Shown piece after piece: positions 12,956 through 24,125 of a stretch of 64,000 nucleotides of DNA. The DNA comes from Lophius americanus (taxonomy: Eukaryota > Chordata > Actinopteri > Lophiiformes > Lophiidae): positions 11,503,501-11,567,500 of the forward strand of contig JBBDHG010000008.1 in NCBI GenBank assembly GCA_037951165.1, written 5' to 3'. Each line of letters begins with the position of its first letter. Within the stretch, counting starts at the first letter, position 1. The position numbers were made by a program, and so were the translations under genes. A model generated the notes under the pieces. The model searched no databases and was not told the origin of the DNA. It saw only the letters and a program-made list of their open reading frames with translations.

Positions 12956-14099
12956 TGCATGCACTATCTGTGACAAAGTGATAATAAAGAGTAAACAATA
13001 AAACATTTACATTGAATTCCCTCTTGTTGAACTGCAGATTTTAAGGAAATTACCCCAAATTGTTTTATGTTCTGAATCCTACTCTCTGAACTTTGGGTTT
13101 CTACTGCCACCGCCGGGAGAACGCATATACAAATTTTCAATTCAGGGTAAGAAAAAGAAAATGAAACACCATGATAAGCCTTTGTTTCTCGTACTCTGAC
13201 CTTAACGTTTGTTGATGTTTTTCTGTTTGGGAGTGGTGAGAAACTAAACATTATTTCCATCTAAGGTGTACTAATTACTTTTTTTTTCTCAGAGTTGATA
13301 TTATCCACACTTGTTACAATTCTGTACCCATTTCTCTGTTGCCATTTTGTGTGGGTTAAGCTGGTTTGCCCGCTAGCCATGTATAAAGTTCAGGTCTTCA
13401 TCTATGCTCTTAAACCAACCATTGGGAACAGCACCAGAATTAATTGAAAGAAATCCAATGATGATGGAGTTAGAGGTCTACAACCACACTATTATGATTA
13501 GTCTGCAGGGGTCTTGACTTTCTGCTCCCATGGACATAAACAGAAGCAGTTCTATACTGCAATATTAATTCTGAGGGATATAATTTATACTTTTTGATGG
13601 ACACATTGGCTGCTGACTGAAAATTGTGGTTTTGCTGGAGCTCTGCAGGGTGTCAGTCTTCGAACCTCAATGAAAGCGAAGCTACACAAAAGGGAGCATC
13701 AGAGCACCACACATCACTGCTGGTCAAAAAAAAAGCTTGAATTAAAGAGACCTATGGCTTTCAGAGTAATCGGTGTAGCTGGTTTCAAAGGTCGATGAGT
13801 GCGGACACACTCTGTCACACCTGTTGGCAAACCTTGGAAATGGAGACGAGGAGGAGAGAGAGTTAATCCAAACATCATGTTTGAGAAGGGTCTCCAGAGG
13901 CAGAGGTAACAAGATCTTGGATTGGGCTTTTTTTTATAATTACATATGTTAAATTTAAAATTAAGTAAGTATCAAAGTTCAGGACAGTGGTTGGGTGATT
14001 CAGTCATAGGTCTGATTAGATGGGGTTTGCTCTTTAAATTAAAATCATGTTTTCCAATACAAATCTACCAATCACATTTGAATCATTTTTAAAAAGATG

Positions 14100-14297
14100 A
14101 AATCCTTTATTGATCACTTACAGACATAAGCAATACAACGTCTAGAAATTATTTCTCTGCATTTGACCCATCCCTTAGTGAGCCCTGGGTGGCCGCTTGA
14201 CACCGGGCTCTTGCTCAAGGACCTTATGGCAAGTAGACCCTGGTGGGATTCGAACCGGCTTCCTTCCGATTGGGAACTACAGCCACCTCTGGAGCTC
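14100..14297 (-). repeat. tRNA-derived SINE (family 1), minus strand
   Basis: Reverse-complemented, a tRNA-like head has a perfect B box GGTTCGAATCCC. A body with TTGCTC.. equivalents and GGGATGGGTCAAATGCAGAG follows, then a tail with a decayed ACGTTGTATTGC and AATAAAGG. The A box is damaged. Copies of the same family lie at 29671-29906 and 62581-62685. It is not a functional tRNA gene. Confidence 0.75.
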
Positions 14298-16194
14298 ATT
14301 TGCATATTCAAGTTAGTATTACTGTAAGCCATTATTAACTATAGCTCAAATAATTTGCCAAGACAAGCTAAATCTGGAAGTGGGTGTGGCTTAATTTGGA
14401 ACTGGGTTGTTCTGTCCCTTATTTCTGCTACTTTTGCAGGCTAGCGGGGGTTGGAGTCAATTCCAAATGACTTTGGGCAAGAGATGGAGTGAACTCTGGA
14501 CATGTCGCCATTATCATCACCAGGTCAACATGTTAAGACAAATAACCCAATCACCCAAATTCCAGAATTTTCTTGTTGTTAGGCCACAACACTACCCACA
14601 ATGCCACAGGGCTGCCCCTTCAACTGATCAGAAGTTATTAGTTTAATCTAGTTACTCATATGGAGTGATCAGACAAGAGTATACATATAATTTATAAGAA
14701 AACTATTCAGATTCAGAACGTTTTTTTCGCAGGGGGGAGGATAATTCATCTGTGTCATCGCCATCATCAATCAACAATCCCACAAAAACATCCTTTGTGC
14801 CACGCTTCAGCCAAAACACCACCCTTAACTTCAGGAGCAATTTCCCCAGGGAAAGATCTAAAAATAACCCATCATGGAATCACTTTCACATCTCACATAA
14901 AAAAAATCAGCTACAGCTTCATTCCGATCATATCTGACTGTTTTTTTTCCACCATTTTCCCCCTTTTTGCCATTGTGAACCCATTTAAAACAAGTTGAAG
15001 AATGTTCCCCGGAATGACAATTATGGGAACAAAGAGAAACCTGTGCAATGACCCGGAGGAAATGGAGAAAGGGGGCTTTGAAAAACCTATAGCTATTCAG
15101 CAACATTTTAATGCACATTAGAAGAAAAAAAAACTGTATCACATATCATTATGTTCATATTTACGTCTTGCAATCTGATATCCTGGGTCAGACAGATGAA
15201 CCTGGTAAACCTGCAAACCACCACACCGGTCACTCAGCATCAATGTGACAAGCGTGGTCATGTTTTCTCTCCAATATTCCTGAGTTTTTAATTAAATAAT
15301 CCAAATGGGATTAGCACGGAGGACTTTGAAGTCCTGTGTTCTTTGCCTGCAGGGGAATATCAAGATGCGGTGCTTCCTTTGATCAGTGCAATCAAAATCA
15401 ACTTTGGTGCTGTTGCTGTGTCGGATCCAGTTCAGGAACAGAAGCTTTTGAATCTCCTGTAGGGGCTAAAGGATTCCCTGATTTGCCACATAATGTGTCC
15501 AGAGTTCATAACCATAAACTCTTCATCTGCAGCTTCACGTGCATGAGGTCATCTATACTTGATGATTAAGATAATTTAAAGTTGGCTTCCTCTTAAAGTA
15601 GATCAGTCTTAAAAATAATTTCCTTTAGATTCTTTCAAACAACATCATCTTATTTTCTGATCTCCTGGGGCGGGCATTTTCCCGGATATCTGAGCTAATT
15701 AGCACTTTATTCTGGATTGGGGGGAGGCCCGGGCTCTCAGTCTATAGCTTGATTCAGAAGTTTCACCTCTGGGGCTGTCCTGTGTGAGAACCGGCATTTC
15801 AATGTTGTTTTGAGGGGAGTTCAAAGTTATTGAAAGGAGACGGCGCTGTGTATCCCCTTTCATCGCACTGAAGAGACTGAAAGGAGGGAAAACGTCACCA
15901 TGACGAGCTCAGTCATCTGTGAAAATAAGTGCTTGTGTATCTGCAATATGTTAAAGATGTTGCCACATCAGACCAAGCTGCAAGATGTTTAGATAGTCGG
16001 TCATAATCTCTGATAACACTAACTTATTTTTACCATTTTTTTGTTATATTTTCCCCACAAAATAACTTGTAGGATGGTATGAAAAATGTTCATGACTGTT
16101 TTTTAACACTATAATGCCTTTCTTAAAAGTTTGGTTAAGCTTTTTTTGAGTCACTATTTCTTATTAAAAAATGTGACTGAGCTTGTTTATAATA

Positions 16195-16275
16195 TGACAT
16201 AGTGGAAGCCTGTATGTGCTAAAAAGTAAGGGGCCAAGAACTGAGCCCTGGGGGAAACCACATGGTTCAAAGAAT
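16195..16275 (-). pseudogene. Short LINE reverse-transcriptase fragment (L2-like)
   Basis: Minus-strand reading of about 16264-16202 gives CGFPQGSVLGPLLFSTYRLP, the strongly conserved GVPQGSVLGPLLF block with the L2-style Y..PL continuation. Similarity fades quickly on both sides. Confidence 0.75.
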
Positions 16276-17226
16276 TTATTAATGCAATTTTAAGACTTAC
16301 TAAACAGAACTACAGTTTTTAAAGTTTTAAATCATGCATGACAGAACGTTTTTTTCTTTTTATGGTAAATTTAGAATACATTAACTCAGTAAATGAAGTA
16401 TACGATGAAGATAAACATTTTTGTATTTATGTTTTTGGTGAGGACCTTAAAGGGTTTAAAATCTAACCACATACAAACTTGTAAAGTTATTAACCAAGGT
16501 ACAGGGTTTTCTTAAATTGTATATATGTAACTAGTTTTGCGTTGCTATTGCAATTTTATAAGCACACTAAAACCTTTCCATGTCATCCCAACATCCTGTC
16601 GTCATCATCTACGTTGCTGCCTCTCGCTTGACTTGGTTGAGCTCTCTCTCATCCGTGCAGAAAATATGTTAAAATTTTCAGCCTTTTATGTGGTTTTCCA
16701 GTTTTGATTTATTCCTTGGACGGTGTTGCTATCAAATACTTCAGCTCTCCCTCTCCCCATGTGATTCCATGCCTCATTTTTAACTTTTTTCTTCTTCCCT
16801 TTGATTTTCTTTTGCTTTTGTCTTTTGGCAATGGTAATCTGCTGTAACTTCGTCTAATTGGTCCAAAACTCCAAAGAATCCAAAAAATACGCTTTCACAC
16901 TGTAAACAAACCCAACCATGGTTTAGTTTGATCCGAAATAAGACTACCTATTTTTGTCAGACTAAGTCCGGCTGTCAGATGGGGACCTCAGTCTAGGAGA
17001 GGTTGTACACGTGTAATTTTGGTCCAGAAAAAATGAAAAGTCCGTATGCCATGACAATGTGAGCCAGGATTTCAGAAGGTCTGTTTCATCTGAACAGCAG
17101 TCCATGTAGATCTATCGAAATTTCGGTCAGAAGGACTATACCCTTGAACACTAGGGCCACAATTCCTGCTCAGTCCACAGTTTGCTCCATTCCTCTAATT
17201 CTTTCATGCTGCTTGTTCACTTGCAG

Positions 17227-17430
17227 ATCCATCGGCTTCATCATTTATCAGTCTCAGCAGAGTCATCAGCCACCACCTACAGTATCCAGACTCCAGAGGG
17301 GAATATTCCTGCTGCTGTTCAGGACAGAGACCCTTCAATCACAATCTCCCCGACGAGTTTGAGCACCAAATACTTTGGATTTATGGACTAATTATCACAC
17401 ATCATCTGTTGTAATAAATAAATCATTTAT
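17227..17430 (+). other. Candidate orphan terminal exon with poly(A) signal
   Basis: A pyrimidine-rich tract ending in TTGTTCACTTGCAG (splice-acceptor-like, AG at 17225-17226) is followed by 54 open codons. These end FGFMD-stop at 17389-17391 and include TTYSIQTPEGNIPAAVQDRD. AATAAATAAA then lies at about 17412-17421 and a TCTGTGTGTCTCC stretch about 20 bases later, as at a cleavage site. Frame +1 is also open for about 44 codons, so coding is not proven. I do not recognise the peptide and see no partner exon. It could be a real 3' exon, the end of a long non-coding RNA, or chance. Confidence 0.3.
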
Positions 17431-18935
17431 CTTTTCTTCATTCTGTGTGTCTCCTCATTGAAATTTGGCTGAGAATGAAGAAAACCAATAAAATCAACAG
17501 AACATTGAAGACACCGAAGAAACTGGAACAAATGTTTGCTTGATTAATACAATTAATTGTTTTTTAAATAAGCTTCTGACACAGTGTTTGGTAATCTTCA
17601 CACGGAATATTTGAAGTACTTTAAGAGAAGTGATTTGACAATGTGATAAGTTGTCATCTTATTATCCTATTTATATAACTGTTTTCATTATTTCATTACC
17701 AAATTAGGGACAATTTAGAACATATAAGGACTGGAAACATTTTATTCCTTTCATCTTTTTGAGAGAAACATTTGTGTCCTTTTTCTTTTGTTTTCTTTTG
17801 TGCCAAAGAACCTGGGCTTGATGAAACTGTATGGGCCCAATCAACTTTTACTCAAGCTTGGGTTAAATTAATGTATAACACATCAAACTGAGACTGCAGA
17901 GCTCACACATGGCGCAGTAACTGTGGTAGCGTTTGATGTCCTGGGCGCCTCACAAGCTGATTAAACACAAGGCCTGTGAAACACTGGAGACGTCTCCAGA
18001 ACTCCTGCAGCATGTAGTGTTACAGTAATTAAGTTATTAAGCCCCTTAGTTAACAGTCCATCTTCTGTCTGCACTGTTGCAAGGCTAATTTATGGCTCAA
18101 ATTATAGACACATCCTATAACAACCTGAGTGGTATGAAGCTAATTCCGCATTGAGAGTAAGACGTCGACTTCATTCTACTGCACAAGTGTATTTGTCCAT
18201 GTGGAGCTACTTAAGGCTGAATGTGTTCCCTTCGTAGCTCACTGCTTAAAGGAGTTATGAATTAGCCTGTGACATGCAAACAGGTGCAAACCGCCAGAAA
18301 TACACACCGGCTAAGCTAATGTTTACTCTTAGTGAGTCACACCAGACATAATGATTATCATTCCCTACCCTTTCCAAGATTCTTCGCACTGGATTTGAAA
18401 CATTCCCTATTACAGTGTCGTGCCTTGTGTCGATGTCTAATCAGCTCTTTTGAATAGCATCAAGATGTGTTGAACCCCGGTGCAGTGGAGGAGGGGCTGA
18501 TCTGAGAATATTCACTAAAAATATATTCTTAAATTGTGATTCATCTTCTTATTGTAAATATCGAGCATGATTTGTATCTTTCATAGTATCTTGAAAATTT
18601 CTTTCCTATGTTTATATCTTCGTAAAATTTTGGCTCGGGATTTGTTTCACAATCAAAACAAATGGTTGTTACCTTAACAGAATTTGCAACACAAATCACC
18701 TTGTTTGTATAAACCAAACTCACCCTCTGAGTGAATATTGGACTTAAAGGGAGATCATTCAAAAATTGAAAGTCATTCTGTAGAATAAATACAGCCATAC
18801 CATGGCGGAAGAATCCTAAACATGTCTTTTTAGACTGATGTCTTACCTCTTGTTGACTTTTCATGAAGGCAGGTTTTATAGTTTTTGCTTGATTAGAAGA
18901 AATGTGGAAAAATTTGGAATCATAGAGGATAGACT

Positions 18936-18976
18936 ACCACCCCCCACACACCCACCCACCCCCAGCCCCCCACCCT
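18936..18976 (-). other. G-quadruplex motif on the minus strand
   Basis: The plus strand is C-rich (CCACCCCCCACACACCCACC and on). The minus strand therefore has six close G3-6 tracts separated by loops of 1-5 bases, which satisfies the G3+N1-7 rule more than four times. Confidence 0.75.
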
Positions 18977-19029
18977 GCACATAAACACACGGGGGGAAAA
19001 GCAGGTCAAGCTAAGAGGTATTGAAAGAC

Positions 19030-19480
19030 CCCTATGCATAGACTTCAATAGAGTTATGACACCTCGCTCAAAAGCAGAGGGACAAGGCCACCTTCTCAGG
19101 CCAGACCTTAGACAGGGAGTTCGTTGGCAACAGTCTGGTGGCCTGGCCTTTTTTCATGGGTCCTTCTGATTCAGAAAGTTGAGTCAGAAGTCAATGCTCT
19201 CTCTGGTCATGAGAGCAGCTCATGACCAGAGCTGCTCTTCGGTTGAGTTCTCAGCTCTGGTCATGAATGCTTCCTTTGTAGGGTGGCTGGGTGCATCCTC
19301 AGAGATAAGGTGCAGAGCCTGGACATTCAGAGGGAGATCAGCGTGAAGTCGCTGCTCTTTCAGGTCAAAAGGAAATGAGGTACTTTGGGCATCTGATCTC
19401 ATCGGCACTCACCAGGATGAGCTGCTGGGGGTGAGACGTCTGGAATATCCTCCTAGTCCTGCTGCCACCATGACACGACA
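19030..19480 (+). pseudogene. LINE 3' end fragment (post-RT region)
   Basis: The segment AATGCTTCCTTTGTAGGGTG, then CAGAGATAAGGTGCAGAGCC, then a frame reading close to EIR.EL.V.PLL....K..MR.FGHLI matches the C-terminal region of a LINE very common in fish (consensus recalled: SFLRRV.GLSLRDKVRS.EIR.ELGVEPLLLHIERSQMRWLGHL). It is strongly decayed. A CTCTGGTCATGA motif is present three times, two of them as a palindrome at 19201-19231. Confidence 0.6.
19201..19231. other. 13-bp perfect palindrome with third copy nearby
   Basis: CTCTGGTCATGAG (19201-19213) is inverted at 19219-19231 over a 5-base spacer. CTCTGGTCATGA appears again in direct orientation at about 19255. It sits within a decayed LINE fragment. 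Confidence 0.85.
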
Positions 19481-20773
19481 CCAAGCAGAAGAAAATGTAG
19501 CCCCGATAGCTTAAGTACTTCTCCATCAAAGCTGAAGAATCCTGCGTGTCTGCTAAGACATAGTTTCGTAGAAATCTGAAGTTGTTTTTAATATAATCCT
19601 ACTCATTTATAATGTTTTGTTTTATAAATGTCACAATATCAGATCCATGTATACGAAATAATTCATAAACAATCAAAGTATCAATGGAAATGTTGAAAAC
19701 ATGCAATCGGTCAAATTCAACTTTGTTTATTAAGTTTGTGTCAAATGAACTAGACTCAAAACAGGATTGGAGGTATGTGAAGACAGGATTCGTAACAATA
19801 ACTGTACTAAAGCAAACAAAAATATCAATTACATTTGACGGATAGTTAAAGGAATAATTGGGCATGGGCTAGCATATACACTGCATTATTTCCACTACGT
19901 TTTTCCCAAGTATTATTAATACAATAGTTGACTGACTGAATAAATATCAACTCTCATGGAGCGCTGCAAACACTTGTGGATTTTCCAGAATTTGAAAGTC
20001 TTCACAGAGATTTTATTGACATTTTACACGAGAATTTAGTTCAACCAAGTTGCAAAAGAATTAAGTATCAGTATTTTAGTTGACTGTGTCATACAACAGG
20101 GCCACTCAATGGCGTGCCTATATTTGTCAGTTCAATTAATTTATGCCACTTTTAGGGTCTAATTTCAACTTATCTGAGGGTTTTAATTTATTTTATGGAT
20201 CTGGTAAAATTTTAGTAATTTTATTTTAAGTCATCATTCTTCATTCATTCATTCCGTTACGGGCGTACGTTGTCATGACATATACTTGTTCTGACACAGC
20301 ATACATGCTCTTCTAATTGTGGCATTTGTGTTGGACTTCTGAAATGAAGCCGTTTCTATTAAATCAATGATTTGAATTAGTTAATGTAGTTAAATCTTTC
20401 ACAATAATTCTTCAGGGGAGAATGTCATGTTTTAAGAAAACTGGAGGGGACAGTCCTCCTTTGCCTGTGACTGTGTTAGATGTGAAATAAGAATAAGATA
20501 TAATAATTAAGGTAGAAAACATTGCTTTTTTGAAATATAAGAGGTTTTTCAGAAAGTAAAGACACAGTGTGTAGCTTTTTACCATTGCCTTATGACTTCA
20601 CCTGGGAAGTGAAATTATTTGTTCTTCTGGCACTTTTATACTCAATCAATCCTTCAAATGTCCTGATCTTGTTTTCGGTACCATTGCAATCAGCTTTTTG
20701 ACAGCAGAAAAAACGTAGGTTTTCTTCTTCTTAGATATTCAGAATGTGAGAATATCTTCCTAAGTCAGATGTA

Positions 20774-21254
20774 TTGGCCATGACATTAAAACCACCTGCC
20801 TAATACCTGTCTAGGTCCCTTAATTTCCACCGAAATAGCTCTATGATGTGTTGTCTGTTCTGATTAGAACCAGCTTTAACATTATCAGTGGATAGTCTGT
20901 TTTTCTGTCTGCCTTCATTCTCCATGTGCATCATTAAGCACCAGGTGTCAATGACTTTGTTCACCAGTTGTCCTCCCTGAGGCCATTTTTCTAGGTAATA
21001 ACCACAGCAGACCAGTACCAATCAAAAAGACACTTTCTGACCCATCAACTAATCATCATAATTTGCTGAAGCTCTTGTCAAAGTCATTCAGATCCTTAAA
21101 CTTGCCAGTATTTCTCTCTTCCAACCCATCAATCTAAGGATTACAAAAAATGTTTTGCTGCCTAACTTTGTTTACCCACTGGAAGGTACCATTGTAACAA
21201 GATAATCAATATTATTCTTACTTTACCTGTCAGTCGTTATATTGTTATGGCCAA
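20774..21254 (-). mobile_element. Internally deleted Tc1-like DNA transposon with terminal inverted repeats
   Basis: The left end reads TTGGCCATGACATTAAAACC. The right end, reverse-complemented, reads TTGGCCATAACAATATAACG, an imperfect inverted repeat. The body matches a Tc1 family very common in fish. Minus-strand translation near the 5' end of the transposase gives TGKFKDLNDFDKSFSK, comparable with the family's MGK.KDLSEFDKG start. About two thirds of a full element is missing, so it cannot encode a transposase. A TA precedes the left end, but no clear TA duplication remains on the right. Confidence 0.8.
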
Positions 21255-21755
21255 ACTGTGTCTAAGCTATATGAGAAAATATAGCAACTGAGAAAGACAT
21301 CAAATGAGATAGGAGGTCAAAGCTAGGGTTAAATCAAAGCTGTTTAACCCTTTGGATCCCAACATCATATCAGCGTGATCATTTCATCTAAGCCCAAATC
21401 TTTTTGAGGTCAGTTCACTCATACATTATGGTAGCATGAAGAAATCACTGACAGGTCATAGATGTGAAGATGGGAAGCAAAGAATATATTATAATATATG
21501 ATTATAAAAATATTTTAAGGTTTTTTTAACTTTAACCTAGTCCGACCTCAGACTCAGGAGGGTTAAGGCCGTCTTAAAGTCGTTTTGTTGAGATTCTGAT
21601 ATTTTGTGAGTAGTTCTGAGATTTTTATGAATATAAATATAGATTGCTGGCATTGTTTTGATATTTTCACAGAAATCTTTTTTTTAGTTTTAAGAAAGAT
21701 TATATGTTGTGTAATATTATTCATAAAATTTAAGGTTAAGGCATTTCTTGTAAGA

Positions 21756-21780
21756 GGGTTAGGGTTTGGGTTAGGGTTGG
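21756..21780 (+). repeat. Interstitial telomere-like repeat
   Basis: GGGTTAGGGTTTGGGTTAGG plus GTTGG: four units of the vertebrate TTAGGG hexamer, two exact and two with one change. It lies directly against a family 2 SINE tail. Confidence 0.8.
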
Positions 21781-21848
21781 CTGGGATAGGTTCCAGTCCC
21801 GCAGTGATCCTGAATTGGACAAGCAGTTGCAGAAACCTAATGACTAAA
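21780..21848 (+). repeat. SINE-like fish repeat (family 2), tail only
   Basis: GCTGGGATAGGTTCCAGTCC, then CGCAGTGATCCTGAATTGGA and CAAGCAGTTGCAGAAACC, match the 'GCTGGGATAGGCTCCAGC...CCTGAA..GGA.AAGC.G....GAAA' end of family 2. It directly follows a telomere-like G-rich stretch. Confidence 0.65.
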
Positions 21849-23024
21849 TGATTCAATGATACGCCGGCAGAAAGAACATTTCAATTTTTTACCAAAGTTT
21901 CCCTTTAATTAATGTCACTACATGATACTGATGTCCAGCAGGTCCCATAATCATCAGCATTCGTGTCCGCTGACAGGATCTCTAAAGTGTGGTATGCCAG
22001 CAGAGCTGCTGCTGGGCATTCTGGCCCACTAAGCGAGACCTGCCCTTGGCTCAACTCTTTCCTAAAGCCAGAAATCGGCCGGAACTTCTCAGCTAAATGA
22101 AGGATTCGCAAATCTCTGGGCAGTACTTGTCCCTGAGGTGCTGCCAAATGATAAGCATCTGATAAAACCTTTTGTATTTCGTCTGAAAGCATTCATGTCA
22201 TCATTGATCATTTCGAAAGATTTGAAAGCAAGGTCGTTGCATATTTTAAAAGTAGACTTTAGAAACGGAAAATAACTGCAAACTCGTCTGAGAAGGATTC
22301 CAAGCGTAATGTATGGATGCTTGAAAATCCATCCAAATGGATACTGGGAGCGTAGGAATGCCGGCATGTGTCCTTTTATTTACTTTTGACCTTATCTGTC
22401 ACGCCAACATCTTTATTCACTTCCAGCACAGCTGGTAATGTTGTTTTTACTGCATGATTCTCTACAGATTCCCTGCAGATTCAGCCGAGTATCACTTTTT
22501 CATCTGAAGCGAGAAAGACTGACTCAAGGATTTAGGTTTAATGCACAATTACTCGCTTGTCATACAGCGATTTGATAAAATACGCTTCTGCTGCAGAGGA
22601 ATGCAAAAAGAAGGACTTTCACATATACATGGTGAAAGACTTCGTCAACTTGGTATCGCAAATGTGGTATTCAACTTAACAAGGGAGAGACGTGAATTAC
22701 AAAACCTGTGAAATTGAGGAAGTAAAAATGATTTGTTGTGACGGAGACTGAGGCGGGTTATCGTTGTGGAATGCTGAGGTCAGTGTGTCAAAAACACGTC
22801 AAAGTCTTATTGTAGAGTGAATGATCTGTAAGCTCTGATGTCCGGTTGATGGAGAGAAAAGTTAATCCACACGATGGGTTATTGAGAGTTACTATTCACA
22901 CAGCCTTTTAAACTGTTGTATGCTTTTTATCTCCAGGTATTGCTGTGCAAACACTCTGAACATTTCACATTAAACAGACAATTTTGTTTCACTAACAAAA
23001 ACTTAATACGTTTACAGTTTTACC

Positions 23025-23262
23025 TGCCTATCCCAGTTTTTTGTGAGCAAGACGCAGGGTTCACCCTGGACACACATGGTTGACACACAGAAAACAAACA
23101 CAACCTGCACCTACCGGCAGTTTAGATTCAGCGATGCACCCATATTGCATATATTTTTAAAGGGGAAGCCTGGAAGATCATACCAACTCCACACAGAAGG
23201 CCCCAAGGTGGCAGAGGTGGACTTGGTCCTCAACTTTGCTATCCACTGTGCCACCATACCTC
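23025..23262 (-). repeat. SINE-like fish repeat (family 2), minus strand
   Basis: Reverse-complemented: GGTGGCACAGTGGATAGCAA, CTTCTGTGTGGAGTTGGTAT, TGCCGGTAGGTGCAGG, GTCCAGGGTGAACCCTGCGT and AACTGGGATAGGCA, in family order with moderate decay. Confidence 0.72.
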
Positions 23263-23474
23263 CCTGTCTTTATGCAATAAGATTGAACTAAACTTGACCT
23301 ATGCTGTCGCCCCTGACAGCAAAAGTATATTCCCGAAAAGACTCTATTCCCCTGCATTGTACAAGCAACCCCCCTGATTGAACTCCTCAAATTAAATGTG
23401 AAGGTAATGCTCCCACAGTACGTTTTGTAGATAAATACAGGTAACTATTTTTCTTTGAGCTCAGACTCATGGTT

Positions 23475-24125
23475 GGGAAGAAACAATCAAAAATATATTT
23501 TTTGCAAAAAGAAGCCCTTCAAGTGAGTGAAAAATTATGGATTACAGTAAAATATGACAGATACAAGTTAAATATCCTTGGAGCGGATCATATGAGGTTG
23601 ATTTGGACTGAATCATAACAACTATTTTTTCAGAAAAAAGCTCCTCCGAGTGAGTAATCTACCTAAAACAGCAGTAATTTTAAGTGAAATGCGACTGTGC
23701 CTTTTACTTCTTGTTTTTATTATAACATATTTAACTTTTAAGAAATAAAATAGAACTTTTTTTGTTTATCTTGCCATCTTATCCCTCTGTTCTTCACCGA
23801 TCTGAGTTTGTCCGTCCATCTGTGCTGTGATACGTGACATATTAGATGTTAGTTTGTGTGCTTGTGGATGAGGTAAGCCGCAAATGAATTGCCCTCATTG
23901 GGTACAATAAAGTTATCTGAATCTATAATATGAACTTTAAGTGTGAAATATAATACATGCTAGATATAGCTCCTCATTTCTATTCATTTGCAACCGGTTT
24001 CGGAATAAATTGCACCAACGGTTAGAAAGTTATGTCCGATAAAAGTTTTCATGGGGTGGATCTCTGGCCGATGTGGAAGCGGCGATGACAATTCAGTGAT
24101 ATCGCTACTACTTTTCTAGGTTGAA
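23475..24125 (+). repeat. Family A pieces, rearranged
   Basis: Two partial units (about 23505-23665, with CCCTTCAAGTGAGTGAAAAA, GGAGCGGATCATATGAGGTT and CTCCTCCGAGTGAGTAATCT, and about 23965-24125, with CTCCTCATTTCTATTCATTT, CCAACGGTTAGAAAGTTATG and GATCTCTGGCCGATGTGGAA) are separated by unrelated sequence containing a retroposon tail. These are heavily diverged matches. Confidence 0.45.
23870..23928 (+). repeat. Short LINE/SINE 3' tail
   Basis: AATTGCCCTCATTGGGTACA followed by ATAAAGTTATCTGAATCT matches the 'AATTGCCCTC.GGGAT.AATAAAGT..TCTGAATCT' ending of fish retroposons. It sits beside family A pieces. Confidence 0.45.

Larger units (their letters stand above)
11443..17226. other. Intergenic with sparse repeat fragments
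   Basis: Besides the listed family A end, SINE and LINE pieces, nothing is recognised. At 16880-16940 CTTTCACACTGTAAACAAAC, AACCATGGTTTAGTTTGATC resembles the ends of fish hAT-type MITEs but is too weak to call. The 15660-15950 block looks like a regulatory candidate. Confidence 0.5.
17431..20773. other. Intergenic
   Basis: It contains the G-quadruplex and the LINE relic listed separately. 17880-18420 is a more complex block with TAATTAAGTTATTAAG-type words. 19480-20770 is AT-rich with nothing recognised. Confidence 0.5.

Noticed and set aside
15336..15569. Possible exon after a TTTGCCTGCAG acceptor
   Set aside because: No donor or poly(A) signal fits, and the peptide has no recognisable features.
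16860..16990. hAT-MITE-like words (CTTTCACACTGTAAACAAAC)
   Set aside because: Only one end-like segment was seen and no inverted partner could be found.
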